64,000 nucleotides of DNA from Nodularia sp. NIES-3585 (GCF_002218065.1 NZ_BDUB01000001.1:569567-633566); one strand, 5' to 3'. Shown: positions 19,147 to 27,644, counted from the stretch's first letter. The notes: generated by a model from the sequence alone, not told the origin. Made by a program: numbers and translations.

Positions 19147-20544
19147 ATGAATATTGATTTAACTAATGCTGTATCAATAGCTGCTGCTGTGGGGACAAGC
19201 GAAGTTAGCGCTGTGGAAGTTACCCAGGCTGCTTTAGCTAGAATTACTGCACAAAATCCTCAACTCAATTGTTTTACAGCGATAACTGCGGAAACTGCTT
19301 TAATAGATGCAGCTAAAATTGATCAAGAAATCGCCCAAGGTAAAAATCCCGGTGCGTTGGCTGGTGTACCTTTTGCTGTGAAAAATCTCTATGATATCGC
19401 TGGTTTAACAACTCTAGCCGGGTCAAAAATCAATGCCGAAAATCCCCCAGCTAGCCAAGATGCAACCGCAGTGGCGAAGTTAAAACAAGCGGGTGCGGTG
19501 CTGGTTGGGGCGTTAAATATGGATGAGTACGCCTATGGGTTTGTCACAGAAAACTCCCATTACGGTGCTACTCACAACCCCCACGATTTACAACGCATCG
19601 CTGGTGGTTCCTCTGGTGGTTCATCTGCATCTGTAGCGGCGGGTTTAGTCCCCCTGACGCTGGGTTCTGATACGAATGGTTCAATTCGGGTTCCGGCGGC
19701 TTTGTGTGGCGTGTTGGGCTTTAAACCCACCTATGGGCGCTTGTCTCGGGCTGGCGTAGCTTTATTCTCTAGCAGTCTTGACCATGTTGGCACTTTTGCC
19801 CGTTCGGTCGAGGATATTGCTACAGCTTTTGATGTGCTTCAGGGTGAAGATCAGCGTGATCCTGTTTGTACAAAGCGTCCGCCTCAATTATGTGTACCAC
19901 AATTACATCAAGATATTTCTCAGGTCAGAATTGCGATCGCATCTGATTATTTTACTCAAGGTGCATCACCAGAAGCTTTAGCCGCAGTGCAAAAAGTCGC
20001 TGAGGCTTTAGGTGTAACTGACTATGTAACCATACCCGAAGCCCACCGCGCCCGTGCAGCCGCCTTTGTAATTACAGCTTGTGAAGGGGCAAATCTGCAT
20101 TTAGAGCAATTAAAATCGCGTCCCCAGGATTTTGATCCGGCTACACGCGATCGCTTTTTAGCTGGGGCATTAATACCGAGTAGTTGGTACATCCAAGCAC
20201 AACGGTTTAGAAATTGGTATCGCGATCGCCTCCGGGAAATCTGGCAAAATGTAGATATAATTCTCGCCCCCACTACACCAATTTCTGCACCGCTAATCGG
20301 TCAAAAAACCATGATTTTAGATGGTGAAGAAATTCTAGTGCGTCCTCATCTGGGGATATTCACGCAACCATTATCTTTCATTGGCTTACCCGTTTTATCA
20401 GTCCCAATTCAGCAACCAAATGCTTTACCTCTGGGTGTGCAAATCATCGCTGCGCCCTACAATGAAGCTTTAATTTTACGAGTTGCGGCTATTTTGGAAT
20501 CTCAAGGTGTGATTTCTGGTGAATCAGGGACTTGTTTTGGGTGA
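19147..20544 (+). CDS. AtzE-type amidase (amidase signature family)
   Basis: This 465-residue protein is an amidase-signature hydrolase of the AtzE (1-carboxybiuret hydrolase) group. The catalytic Lys is in 'GVPFAVKNLYDIAG', the first Ser in 'GGSSGGSSASVAAGL', and the nucleophile region is 'LGSDTNGSIRVPAALCGVLG', all intact. The C-terminal 'IFTQPLSFIGLPVLSVPIQ' and 'GVQIIAAPYNE' are typical. The related family includes GatA, but GatA is longer and normally flanked differently. The substrate is unknown; AtzE proteins outside s-triazine degraders are probably general amide or carboxybiuret-like hydrolases. Its usual partner AtzG is encoded upstream beyond the two sugar genes. Confidence 0.88.
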   Translation: MNIDLTNAVSIAAAVGTSEVSAVEVTQAALARITAQNPQLNCFTAITAETALIDAAKIDQEIAQGKNPGALAGVPFAVKNLYDIAGLTTLAGSKINAENPPASQDATAVAKLKQAGAVLVGALNMDEYAYGFVTENSHYGATHNPHDLQRIAGGSSGGSSASVAAGLVPLTLGSDTNGSIRVPAALCGVLGFKPTYGRLSRAGVALFSSSLDHVGTFARSVEDIATAFDVLQGEDQRDPVCTKRPPQLCVPQLHQDISQVRIAIASDYFTQGASPEALAAVQKVAEALGVTDYVTIPEAHRARAAAFVITACEGANLHLEQLKSRPQDFDPATRDRFLAGALIPSSWYIQAQRFRNWYRDRLREIWQNVDIILAPTTPISAPLIGQKTMILDGEEILVRPHLGIFTQPLSFIGLPVLSVPIQQPNALPLGVQIIAAPYNEALILRVAAILESQGVISGESGTCFG

Positions 20545-20807
20545 ATTTATTACATGAATTTTATCAGTATACTGAAGTGCAGCATAATAACTTTATATAT
20601 TGGTATCAGTTAAATACACTACTTTATCCATTTGAAAACCTGACAATATAAGTATTTAACGCTACCCCCCCCCGAAAATAGTAGCTTTTTATCACAGTAA
20701 ATTTTCTGTAAAGTTGCTGAAAACCCCTTTACAGGCGTTAAACAGCTGTATTATTGTCAGTCGTATCGAAAGCAACAAAAAAACTCGTTTTTCAAGAAAA
20801 AATACTT

Positions 20808-21473
20808 ATGACTACCGTAAATGTATTGACAAAGTTATCAATAGCTGCTACTGGAATCGCACTTATTGTCCTTGGCGCAGAGCTAAACAAGGCTGAGGCA
20901 TCAACAATTACAGGCGGTTCGACTGGGCTAACTAATCCAACAAATGTTATAAATTTCAATGAGCTTGGCAATTTACAAAATCAAGTAATAACAAACCAGT
21001 TTGCAGCTTTTGGTGTAACATTTAGTAATAATTTCTTATGGGACAATGCTACGTTTGGACAGGCTGGTTCTACTGGATTTAATGGAGGTGCATTACGTAG
21101 CCCCTTTCCAGGGACTTCTAGAGTTATTTCCTTTCTCAATCCTGTCACAGATGTTGCCTTTGCGGCTGTTGATCAAAATAATATATTGAGTGTTAAGGCA
21201 TGGTTAGGGGGTGTAGGTGGGACTTTAGTTGAGTCGTTTAACCAGCAAATTGCCTTCAACCCTGGTACTGGTTTCATCGGATTCAAAAACATTTTATTTG
21301 ATACCATAGAGCTAAATATATCCTCTGGAATCTCAATTGATACACTTCAATTCAATTCTGCTCCTACAACTCCAACTTCTGTTCCCGAACCCACTACTCT
21401 CATGGGTATCTTAGGTTTAGGTGCTTTTGGTGTTACTTCACTTCGCAAACGCAAAGCCACAGTTAAAGCATAA
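20808..21473 (+). CDS. PEP-CTERM sorting domain protein
   Basis: Started at ATG 20808, the protein has 221 residues: a signal peptide ('KLSIAATGIALIVLGAEL'), a beta-rich exported domain with 'VINFNELGNLQNQVITNQFA' and 'SRVISFLNPVTDVAFAAVD', and a C-terminal PEP-CTERM tail made of 'SVPEPTTLMGILGLGAFG', a membrane stretch and the basic 'SLRKRK'. PEP-CTERM proteins are processed by an exosortase and released or anchored at the surface; no exosortase gene is in this window. A TTG at 20754 is an alternative start. The gap before it contains a run of nine C residues (20665-20673). Confidence 0.9.
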   Translation: MTTVNVLTKLSIAATGIALIVLGAELNKAEASTITGGSTGLTNPTNVINFNELGNLQNQVITNQFAAFGVTFSNNFLWDNATFGQAGSTGFNGGALRSPFPGTSRVISFLNPVTDVAFAAVDQNNILSVKAWLGGVGGTLVESFNQQIAFNPGTGFIGFKNILFDTIELNISSGISIDTLQFNSAPTTPTSVPEPTTLMGILGLGAFGVTSLRKRKATVKA

Positions 21474-21554
21474 TATTGATTACAAGATTACCCGGTAAGG
21501 GTAAAGCTCAGTGTCTTTAGACCTGAGAGTGTCAATACATATAATTCTACTTCA

Positions 21555-21590
21555 GCCGTGTCAAATCTAGACATGGCATTTTTGTTTTTG
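21555..21590 (+). terminator. Terminator after the PEP-CTERM gene
   Basis: GCCGTGTC (21555-21562) pairs with GACATGGC (21570-21577) with one G-T wobble, followed by ATTTTTGTTTTTG. The remaining gap to 21779 holds nothing but an AT-rich stretch and a 'TTTGCGCCTTTGCGC' low-complexity motif. Confidence 0.7.
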
Positions 21591-21779
21591 ATACCAATTA
21601 AACCTTAATTATACAGAAAATCCTAAAGACAAATAACGCAAGTTTTGTAAATATAATTTACCCTATTTAATTTCCTGACTAATTACAGCAGTTTTCATGT
21701 ATTTAGACCACACACTGATATCTGTATTTCTTTCTTCCTTTGCGCCTTTGCGCTTTTGCGTGAGATATAAAAATGTGGT

Positions 21780-22169
21780 TCATTTAGCTGAAAATCGCTG
21801 TAAATCAATTATTTCTAGAATATTCCTACAAACACTTGCATAAACATAAGATTCTTCCTCAATATGGACATGATGAGGAAAATTTGGTAAATTAAGAAAA
21901 TGCTCTACATTATCCCATCTTTTTCTTAACTGGGTTCTAGTACCATCCATCCATTGATAACGATAGGTTTCTGTAATACATTGATCTCCCTTGACTTTAA
22001 AAAATTCCACCACTTCTAAAAAATCACCATTCGTTAAATTCAATCTTGCCCGAAAATAACCTTGATCGGATAATGCTCTTTCTTTAACAATAGAAATTTT
22101 ATCAATTATCGAACTGGTAATTAATTTAGCTTTTATTTCTGTTAAATAATCCTGAACTATCATATTCAA
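21780..22169 (-). CDS. TumE-type toxin (DUF6516 family)
   Basis: The 129-residue protein resembles the DUF6516/TumE toxin family, with 'GYFRARLNLTNGDFLEVVEF', 'ITETYRYQWMDGTRTQLRKR' and 'RWDNVEHFLNLPNFPHHVHI', the last being the His-rich segment characteristic of the family. Family members are predicted toxins of type II toxin-antitoxin pairs, probably acting on RNA; the biochemical activity is not certain. It starts one base after the stop of the upstream small gene, the usual arrangement for such a pair. It is AT-rich compared with neighbours. Confidence 0.75.
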   Translation of the reverse strand: MNMIVQDYLTEIKAKLITSSIIDKISIVKERALSDQGYFRARLNLTNGDFLEVVEFFKVKGDQCITETYRYQWMDGTRTQLRKRWDNVEHFLNLPNFPHHVHIEEESYVYASVCRNILEIIDLQRFSAK

Positions 22170-22484
22170 TTAAGATTGAAGTAACATTAAACGAGCTTCT
22201 AAATCAGACCACATTTGATAAAAAGCACTCCATTCGACAAAATCTGCTTCATCTCCTAATTGACCTGTTTTAAATTGGTGATAAAAATCCGCAGATGATA
22301 ATTGATACTGTTGTTCAAATGTTTGTAAATCATTTTCTAATTCTTTAATTTGCTGTTGAATATTTTCTCTTTGTTGATTGATAATCTTTCTGAGTGATGA
22401 AGCCAAGATATCACTATATCCTCCTTGTTGAGAAAGTGCTTCGAGAGCTTTTAATTGATTGATTATTTCTGCTTGAGTTGTCAT
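22170..22484 (-). CDS. Putative antitoxin partner of the TumE-type toxin
   Basis: The 104-residue product is mostly helical with a coiled-coil core (residues 30-60, 'NQQRENIQQQIKELENDLQT') and a C-terminal segment 'FYHQFKTGQLGDEADFVEWS' that I recall from cyanobacterial antitoxins paired with DUF6516 toxins. No helix-turn-helix is apparent, so autoregulation may need the complex or another factor. It precedes the toxin gene with no intergenic space. Small, acidic and AT-rich; calling it an antitoxin rests on position and this motif. Confidence 0.65.
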   Translation of the reverse strand: MTTQAEIINQLKALEALSQQGGYSDILASSLRKIINQQRENIQQQIKELENDLQTFEQQYQLSSADFYHQFKTGQLGDEADFVEWSAFYQMWSDLEARLMLLQS

Positions 22485-22657
22485 TATTACTTCTTACTTT
22501 TAGATAATGTTTATATCTAATTGAGGTGGAACTTTATTTTGCGACTCTCAACAAAGGAGAAGTTCAAATTATTTTACCCAGAGTTCAGGGATAGTGAAAG
22601 TATATGAATATACTCTGCTAGTGCCAATAATAAGTATGGAGAGGACTAAAGTCCTCA

Positions 22658-22945
22658 CTACGAGCCTTTGTGATGGTCTTCTGTGGTCTGTTTCCCGGAA
22701 TTTGGCAGATTATGATCACAGCAATTGTGTTTCGCCTCTGGAACTGGATCATATCCACCAGGATGGAAGGGATGACAACGCAAAATCCGCCGAGTCGCCA
22801 TCCAGCCACCACGCCATATACCAAATCTCTCAATGGCTTCTATTGCATACATTGAACAAGTTGGTTGAAAGCGACAAGTCGGGGGAAACAGTGGCGAAAT
22901 AAACATTCTGTAACCTTTAATCAACCAAATAAATAATACTTTCAT
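22658..22945 (-). CDS. yidD: Membrane protein insertion efficiency factor YidD
   Basis: YidD is a small membrane-associated protein that assists YidC-dependent insertion. The 95-residue product has the full signature: '[20 protein letters not shown]', '[20 protein letters not shown]' and '[17 protein letters not shown]' with the three conserved cysteines. The C-terminal 25 residues are a polar extension with two further cysteines. It usually sits with rnpA and yidC; here it is alone, divergent from the phytol-kinase-like gene. A plus-strand frame across it is a shadow. Confidence 0.95.
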   Translation of the reverse strand: MKVLFIWLIKGYRMFISPLFPPTCRFQPTCSMYAIEAIERFGIWRGGWMATRRILRCHPFHPGGYDPVPEAKHNCCDHNLPNSGKQTTEDHHKGS

Positions 22946-23008
22946 CGCGATCGCCTAAAATCTTATAATCTAGGAATAAATGTCAAAAATTCCTATCTTG
23001 TAGTTTCT

Positions 23009-23722
23009 TTGTTATCTCCAGCTATCGATTTAAACTCAATTTCACCTTTGTGGCTGCAAATTACCGCAACTACGGTTTGGGTGTCACTCATCCTCCTAAT
23101 CGCTTGGGTGGTACATCGCTTTGCTAAGGGCGAACCAGAAATAGTCAGAAAAATAGTTCACATTGGCACTGGGAATGTCATATTGCTGGCTTGGTGGCTC
23201 AATGTTCCCGCCAGTTTAGGCATTACAGCTTCCATTGTCGCCAGTGCCATCACCTTACTATCATACCGATTTCCGCTGCTTCCCGGTATTAATAGCGTGG
23301 GTAGGCAAAGTTTAGGAACCTTCTTTTATGCTGTCAGCATGGGCATTTTAGTAGCTTGCTTCTGGCACATACAACAGCCCCAATATGCAGCTATTGGCAT
23401 CATGGTCATGGCTTGGGGCGATGGGTTAGCCGCTTTGATTGGGCAGCGTTTTGGTCAACATAAGTATAAAGTCTGGGGAGCGCAAAAAAGCTGGGAAGGC
23501 TCCTTGACGATGGCTTTAGTTAGTTTTATTGTCAGTAGTCTGATTTTACTGGGTGTAGAAGGAAACCTTTGGCAAACTTGGGTAGTATCCTTAGCGATCG
23601 CTTTAGCTGCTACTAGTTTAGAAGCTATTTCATTTCTGGGTATTGATAATTTAACAGTTCCTTTAGGTAGTGCCGGTCTGGGATTTTTGTTAATTGATAT
23701 CTTGCTGCACCATTCTCTATAA
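23009..23722 (+). CDS. Phytol/diacylglycerol kinase family membrane protein
   Basis: The 237-residue protein has six or seven membrane helices and the CTP-dependent lipid kinase signature: 'EPEIVRKIVHIGTGNVILLA' near residue 50, 'MVMAWGDGLAALIGQRFG' near 145, and 'KSWEGSLTMALVSFIVS'. In cyanobacteria and plants this family includes phytol kinase (VTE5), which recycles phytol from chlorophyll for tocopherol or phylloquinone synthesis; polyprenol kinase is an alternative. The start is uncertain: TTG 23009 is the longest choice and no ATG lies nearby. Confidence 0.82.
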   Translation: MLSPAIDLNSISPLWLQITATTVWVSLILLIAWVVHRFAKGEPEIVRKIVHIGTGNVILLAWWLNVPASLGITASIVASAITLLSYRFPLLPGINSVGRQSLGTFFYAVSMGILVACFWHIQQPQYAAIGIMVMAWGDGLAALIGQRFGQHKYKVWGAQKSWEGSLTMALVSFIVSSLILLGVEGNLWQTWVVSLAIALAATSLEAISFLGIDNLTVPLGSAGLGFLLIDILLHHSL

Positions 23723-24026
23723 AACCAGGGATCTCGCGATCGCTCAAAGGTGTCTACATCACAAATGATTAGAATAATTCGTATTTTAAATAACATTAAT
23801 TTTTTTCAATTACGGTCACGCGATCGCCTAGCCAGATAATTGAAAACTCGATTATTTGATGACATAGCCGCAAAACCTGGAATATTGTCTATTTATTTTC
23901 TCAAAGTATGAGTTTGACTGCAAAAAAATTAGACTTTATATCTACTTTGAGGAGTAAATATACAAGATTGATTTCTACCTAGAGATTTATGAATTCCTGA
24001 GAAGCAGTGCTTATAGTTAAGTTCTT

Positions 24027-24058
24027 AGGTGGTCACAAACCTATGTACGTAAGTGAGG
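24027..24058 (+). promoter_or_regulatory. Conserved upstream element of precursor gene 1
   Basis: AGGTG (24027-24031), 8 bases, CCTAT (24040-24044), then TAAGTGAGG (24050-24058), the last containing the ribosome binding site of the precursor gene. The same arrangement with the same 8-base spacing recurs at 30539. AGGT and ACCT form an imperfect palindrome, so it may be an operator. The preceding 300 bases (23723-24026) are AT-rich and show no gene. Confidence 0.45.
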
Positions 24059-24067
24059 CTAACAATC

Positions 24068-24394
24068 ATGTCATATGAAATACTTGCATCAGAACTGTTT
24101 GTCACTTTATCTGATGACCAACAAGAACTTGTAGCTGGTGGTCAAGACTTTGAACTGGCTGGTAGCAACTTCGCTAACAGAGTTGCAAACTTACAAGGAA
24201 CAAGTAATGCCGGGCCAGATGGTAGTAGTGCTAACTCTACAGGTGATGTTACAGCTATCAATACTGCGGCACAAGACTTGATGGGATTGGGTGCAGCAGA
24301 AGTTCCTGACATTGAAGCTTTGGGTGCTGCACCAGTTCTTAACGGTGGCGGCACTGGTGGTGGCGGTGGTGGCGGTGGTGCTGGTGAAGGTTAA
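24068..24394 (+). CDS. Double-glycine leader peptide 1 (CTB bacteriocin-like precursor)
   Basis: The true start is ATG 24068 (MSYEILASELFVTLSDDQQE); the in-frame GTG at 24053 is part of the GTGAGG ribosome binding site, conserved before the neighbouring precursors. The 108-residue product has a leader ending 'LSDDQQELVAGG', where a C39 peptidase should cut after GG, and an 84-residue core without cysteines that includes 'SNFANRVANLQGTSNAG', 'AAQDLMGLGAAEVPD' and a Gly-only tail. It is the first of seven such genes around an HlyD/ABC exporter. The core is a close paralogue of peptide 2. Function could be bacteriocin or secreted signal. Confidence 0.85.
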   Translation: MSYEILASELFVTLSDDQQELVAGGQDFELAGSNFANRVANLQGTSNAGPDGSSANSTGDVTAINTAAQDLMGLGAAEVPDIEALGAAPVLNGGGTGGGGGGGGAGEG

Positions 24395-24749
24395 TCAACT
24401 AAACCAGCCAAACCGTTGAACCATTCCTACAGTTAACCCGGAAAGCTGATCTGCCACATTCAAGCGTTTGAAGCATTTGAGTAGGAAATGGTGGGTGGGA
24501 GTTATCAACAAATCCTGCTCACCAAAATCTACCATTATGAACTCGAATTACTCAACTATTGCAGAGATCACCCTGGTTAATTTCCCCAGGAAATATGGTG
24601 GCGCTGAACTAATTAAGCACTCTGGGTTTCCTGTTCTCAGGCGTGGAAAGTAGGCTTTAATTCCAGAAATTTCTGGCCAATTGATTTTGGCTGAATACTT
24701 CATATCTGGAACCTTCTGTTTAAGAATTACGTAAATGAGGCTAACAATC
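24395..24749 (+). other. Spacer between precursors 1 and 2
   Basis: No gene is credible here. Short open frames exist but none has the leader. The last 30 bases carry TACGTAAATGAGGCTAACAA before the next ATG, nearly identical to the region before precursor 1. Confidence 0.4.
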
Positions 24750-25067
24750 ATGACAAGACATATCGTATCAGAATTGTGTGTCGCCTTATCAGACGAGCAA
24801 CAAGAACTCGTAGCTGGCGGTGCTGACTTTGAGCTAGCTGGGAGCAATTTCGCTAACAGAATAGCAAATTTACAAGGAACAGCCAATTCTGGCCCAGGCG
24901 GTAGCACTGCTAACTCCACAGGTCAGTTGACAGCTGTTAACTCTGCGGCACAAGACTTGATGGGATTGGGTGCGGCAGAAGTTCCTGAAGTTGACGCTTT
25001 GGGCGCTGCGCCAGTCCTTAACGGTGGCGGTGGCGCTGGCGGTGGCGCTGGCGGTGGTGAGGAGTAA
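24750..25067 (+). CDS. Double-glycine leader peptide 2 (CTB bacteriocin-like precursor)
   Basis: The start is ATG 24750 (MTRHIVSELCVALSDEQQEL); the earlier in-frame ATG at 24735 overlaps the ATGAGG ribosome binding site. The 105-residue product has the leader 'LSDEQQELVAGG', then an 80-residue core nearly identical to peptide 1 (ADFELAGSNFANRIANL, 'LMGLGAAEVPEVDALGAAP') and a shorter Gly/Ala tail ending in Glu-Glu. Its only cysteine is inside the leader. Substitutions between peptides 1 and 2 are conservative, indicating a recent tandem duplication with the reading frame under selection. Confidence 0.85.
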   Translation: MTRHIVSELCVALSDEQQELVAGGADFELAGSNFANRIANLQGTANSGPGGSTANSTGQLTAVNSAAQDLMGLGAAEVPEVDALGAAPVLNGGGGAGGGAGGGEE

Positions 25068-25411
25068 TATCAACTCCGATCTAGTAGTTTGTCAAGTTAA
25101 ACTTCACGGGTAAGCAAACCTCAAAACTACTTTGAGAAAGTGCTAGATACATCTGCGATCGCTAACGTGAATACTTGATAATTGCACAGCTAACTGTGTT
25201 TATTATCTGGTTAATCAACATTTCCATCAGAACGGATTCCAGAGCTTTCTTGTATGATTAATGTTTGCACAACTTGATTATTGGGCGAAATACTGAGGAT
25301 AAACTGCATCCACAAGTCAGTTTCTGGAATCCTTTATTTGAGAATTATGTAAATGAGATCAACAATTACACCACATCAGATTGGAGTTGATTGTCAGTGA
25401 GGCTCATAATC
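25068..25411 (+). other. Spacer with decayed precursor 5' region
   Basis: Bases 25324-25370 ('TCTGGAATCC...GAATTATGTAAATGAG') resemble the region just before precursor 2 (24706-24745), but the sequence at the expected ATG reads TTAC. This looks like a duplicated upstream region whose start was lost before precursor 3. The rest is AT-rich. Confidence 0.5.
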
Positions 25412-25702
25412 ATGTCACATCAAATCATCATATCCGATTGGTTTGCAGAGTTAGAATTGTCGGATATACAGATGGAATTGCTAGTTGGTGGTGTTAACTA
25501 TCAACTCAAAGACAACAGTTTCGCTCAAGGAACTGCAAATACTACAAAGTCAAGTGATTCTGGTCTAGAAGGAAACTCTGCTGGATCAAATACTCAGCTT
25601 GCTGATGTAAATTCTAATGCCACAAGTTTTTTGTCTAGTGAACCTACAGAATTCCCAGCTATTGCCAATTTTGAAGAGTTGAATCAATTCAACACTGAGT
25701 AG
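25412..25702 (+). CDS. Double-glycine leader peptide 3 (divergent)
   Basis: Started at ATG 25412 (MSHQIIISDWFAELELSDIQ), the 96-residue product has a diverged leader ending 'IQMELLVGG' and a polar core ('VNYQLKDNSFAQGTANTTKS') rich in Ser, Asn and Thr with no cysteine. The core still aligns loosely with peptides 1 and 2 (DNSFAQGTAN against GSNFANR), so it is probably an older paralogue. A GTGAGG ribosome binding site precedes it. The GG is preserved although the leader has 'LLVGG' rather than LVAGG. It is the last precursor before the exporter genes. Confidence 0.75.
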   Translation: MSHQIIISDWFAELELSDIQMELLVGGVNYQLKDNSFAQGTANTTKSSDSGLEGNSAGSNTQLADVNSNATSFLSSEPTEFPAIANFEELNQFNTE

Positions 25703-25802
25703 ACAATTCTCAGCTTAGGGTTAGCTTTGATTTTGCACAGATATAAAACTTTTCCTGTCGTTTGCAACAAAAATCTGCTCAATAACGCCAAAAAAATGGG
25801 GG

Positions 25803-25868
25803 AGAGGAGATAGTTATCACCCGCTCAACGTAAGTGAGGACTTTGAGAGAGTTTGAGCGTTCTCCTCT
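25803..25868 (+). terminator. Large two-part hairpin between precursors and exporter genes
   Basis: AGAGGAGA (25803-25810) pairs with TCTCCTCT (25861-25868), and CGCTCAA (25822-25828) pairs with TTGAGCG (25853-25859). The structure could separate transcription of precursors 1-3 from hlyD, or be a processing site. There is no strong T-tract directly after it. Other bases of 25703-26110 show no gene. Confidence 0.45.
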
Positions 25869-26110
25869 GTTGTTTCTACGCGTTATCGACGTTAGATACA
25901 TCAGAAAGGTTATTGCCGTACACAGCTGATTCCTTTCTTTATCCCCATTTCTCATTATACAACATCATAAACCATGTTTTTGGTTACTGTTAGCATCATA
26001 TGTTACAGTTTGACTTTTTTCTCCAATAATATTTAACAACTGTAGATTTCATCGGCGTTGATCAGACTTTTGCCATAAATCTATTTAAATCCAATCCAAG
26101 GTACAGTACA

Positions 26111-27619
26111 GTGAACTCCTTTCCCCAACAAGACAACGATTTTTGGAATAGGTTTAACGAACCAACTCCAGAAGAACTGAGTTTAGTTGAACCTCATGAG
26201 TTTCTTCCCCGCATTAGTAAATGGACAAACATCGGCGCAGGAGTTCTGCTAATTACTTTTATGGCGGCGGCTGGTTTGACATCTGTTTTTAACTACAATG
26301 TCACAGTTAAAGTTCCTGCAAGTATTCGACCAGAAGGAGAACTGGGAATTGTGCAATCTGCCGTAATTGGAACAGTGCAGAAAATAGTTGTGCAAGAAAA
26401 CCAGGTAGTCAAACATGGAGAACCCATTGCTTACATTGATGATTCTCGCCTGCAAAATCAGAAAAGCCAACTAGAAAATAGTATTGAGCAGAGTCAATTA
26501 CAACTGCGCCAAATCGATGCTCAAATCGCTGAAATTGCTACTCAGATTGCATCTCAAAGAACCTTAGTTAACCGCACAATTATTGCAGCACAAGCCGAAC
26601 TCAGTGCGACTCAACGCACCTATGAAGACCAGAAAAAGACAACCATCGCTGATTTGACAGAAGCCGAAGCTACTTGGAATTTAGCGAAAATACAACGCGA
26701 TCGCTTGCAACAGAATAACTTATTAACTGCAACCGTACAAGAAGCCGAAGTAGCTTTAAATTTAGCAAAACTCCAACGCGATCGCTTACAGTCAGTAGTC
26801 GCATCAGGAGCAGTTTCTCGTAATTTATTTGAAGAAAAAGAACAAGAGGTAAAATCAGCCCAAGCCAAGCTAGAACAAGCAAAAGCTAACGCTAAGGACT
26901 TAATGTCCGAAAAAGAACAAGCCTTGAAAATTGCCCAAATCCAACTAGATAAAGCTCGAACCAGTCTCAATCCTAACAATGCAGCTATAACCATAGCCGC
27001 TGAACGGATTAGACAAGAACAAGCCAGCGGTGAATCTACCTTAGCCGCCTTGAACAGAGAACGAAAAACCCTACTTCAACAGCGTCTAGAACTAGAAAAA
27101 CAAACTATTCGGACGCGCAAAGAACTACAACAAGTAGAAATTGAACTGAATCAAACTGTAATTCGAGCGCCAATTACAGGTACACTACTGCAATTAAATC
27201 TGCGTAATCCTGGGCAGGTAGTACAACCAAGTCAACCTATTGCTCAAATTGCACCCCACAATAGCCCAATTCTGATCAAAGCATTTGTCCAGCCTCAAGA
27301 TATCGACAAAGTAAAACCTGGGCAACAAGTCCAGATGCAGGTTTCAGCTTGTCCCTACCCCAACTACGGTACTCTCCACGGCACGGTGAGAACAGTAGCA
27401 CCAGATGCCCTACCAATGGGAAATAACAGCGCCGAGCCGGGTGTTCAAGGTGCTGTGGCCTATGAAGCCACCATAGAAGCCAAAACCACATATGTGGGTA
27501 GAGATAATCATCAATGTCATCTCCAACCCGGTATGAAAGGTCGCGCTGATATTATTTCCCGACAAGAAACCGTACTTAATTTCATTCTCCGCAAAGCCCG
27601 ATTAATCACAGATTTCTAA
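26111..27619 (+). CDS. HlyD family secretion adaptor
   Basis: The 502-residue product is a periplasmic adaptor (membrane fusion protein) that links an inner-membrane ABC exporter to the outer membrane. It starts at GTG 26111 with AAGG upstream. One membrane helix lies near residues 42-62 ('IGAGVLLITFMAAAGLTSVF'). Next comes a lipoyl-like half ('GIVQSAVIGTVQKIVVQENQ'), a very long coiled coil (about 105-350) with an internally repeated 'LAKxQRDRLQ' segment, the second lipoyl half ('VIRAPITGTLLQLNLRNPGQ'), and a beta-barrel domain ('ILIKAFVQPQDIDKVKPGQQ'). It precedes the C39 exporter gene and lies amid its likely substrates. Confidence 0.93.
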   Translation: MNSFPQQDNDFWNRFNEPTPEELSLVEPHEFLPRISKWTNIGAGVLLITFMAAAGLTSVFNYNVTVKVPASIRPEGELGIVQSAVIGTVQKIVVQENQVVKHGEPIAYIDDSRLQNQKSQLENSIEQSQLQLRQIDAQIAEIATQIASQRTLVNRTIIAAQAELSATQRTYEDQKKTTIADLTEAEATWNLAKIQRDRLQQNNLLTATVQEAEVALNLAKLQRDRLQSVVASGAVSRNLFEEKEQEVKSAQAKLEQAKANAKDLMSEKEQALKIAQIQLDKARTSLNPNNAAITIAAERIRQEQASGESTLAALNRERKTLLQQRLELEKQTIRTRKELQQVEIELNQTVIRAPITGTLLQLNLRNPGQVVQPSQPIAQIAPHNSPILIKAFVQPQDIDKVKPGQQVQMQVSACPYPNYGTLHGTVRTVAPDALPMGNNSAEPGVQGAVAYEATIEAKTTYVGRDNHQCHLQPGMKGRADIISRQETVLNFILRKARLITDF

Positions 27620-27644
27620 GCAATCCCCATCACAAAACTTAATT

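Noticed and set aside
22594-22902. Plus-strand reading frame of 102 codons over yidD
   Set aside because: It is antisense to the clear yidD gene and shows no protein-like features.
24468-24653. 61-codon frame between precursors 1 and 2
   Set aside because: No leader, no ribosome binding site, and no resemblance to the other precursors.
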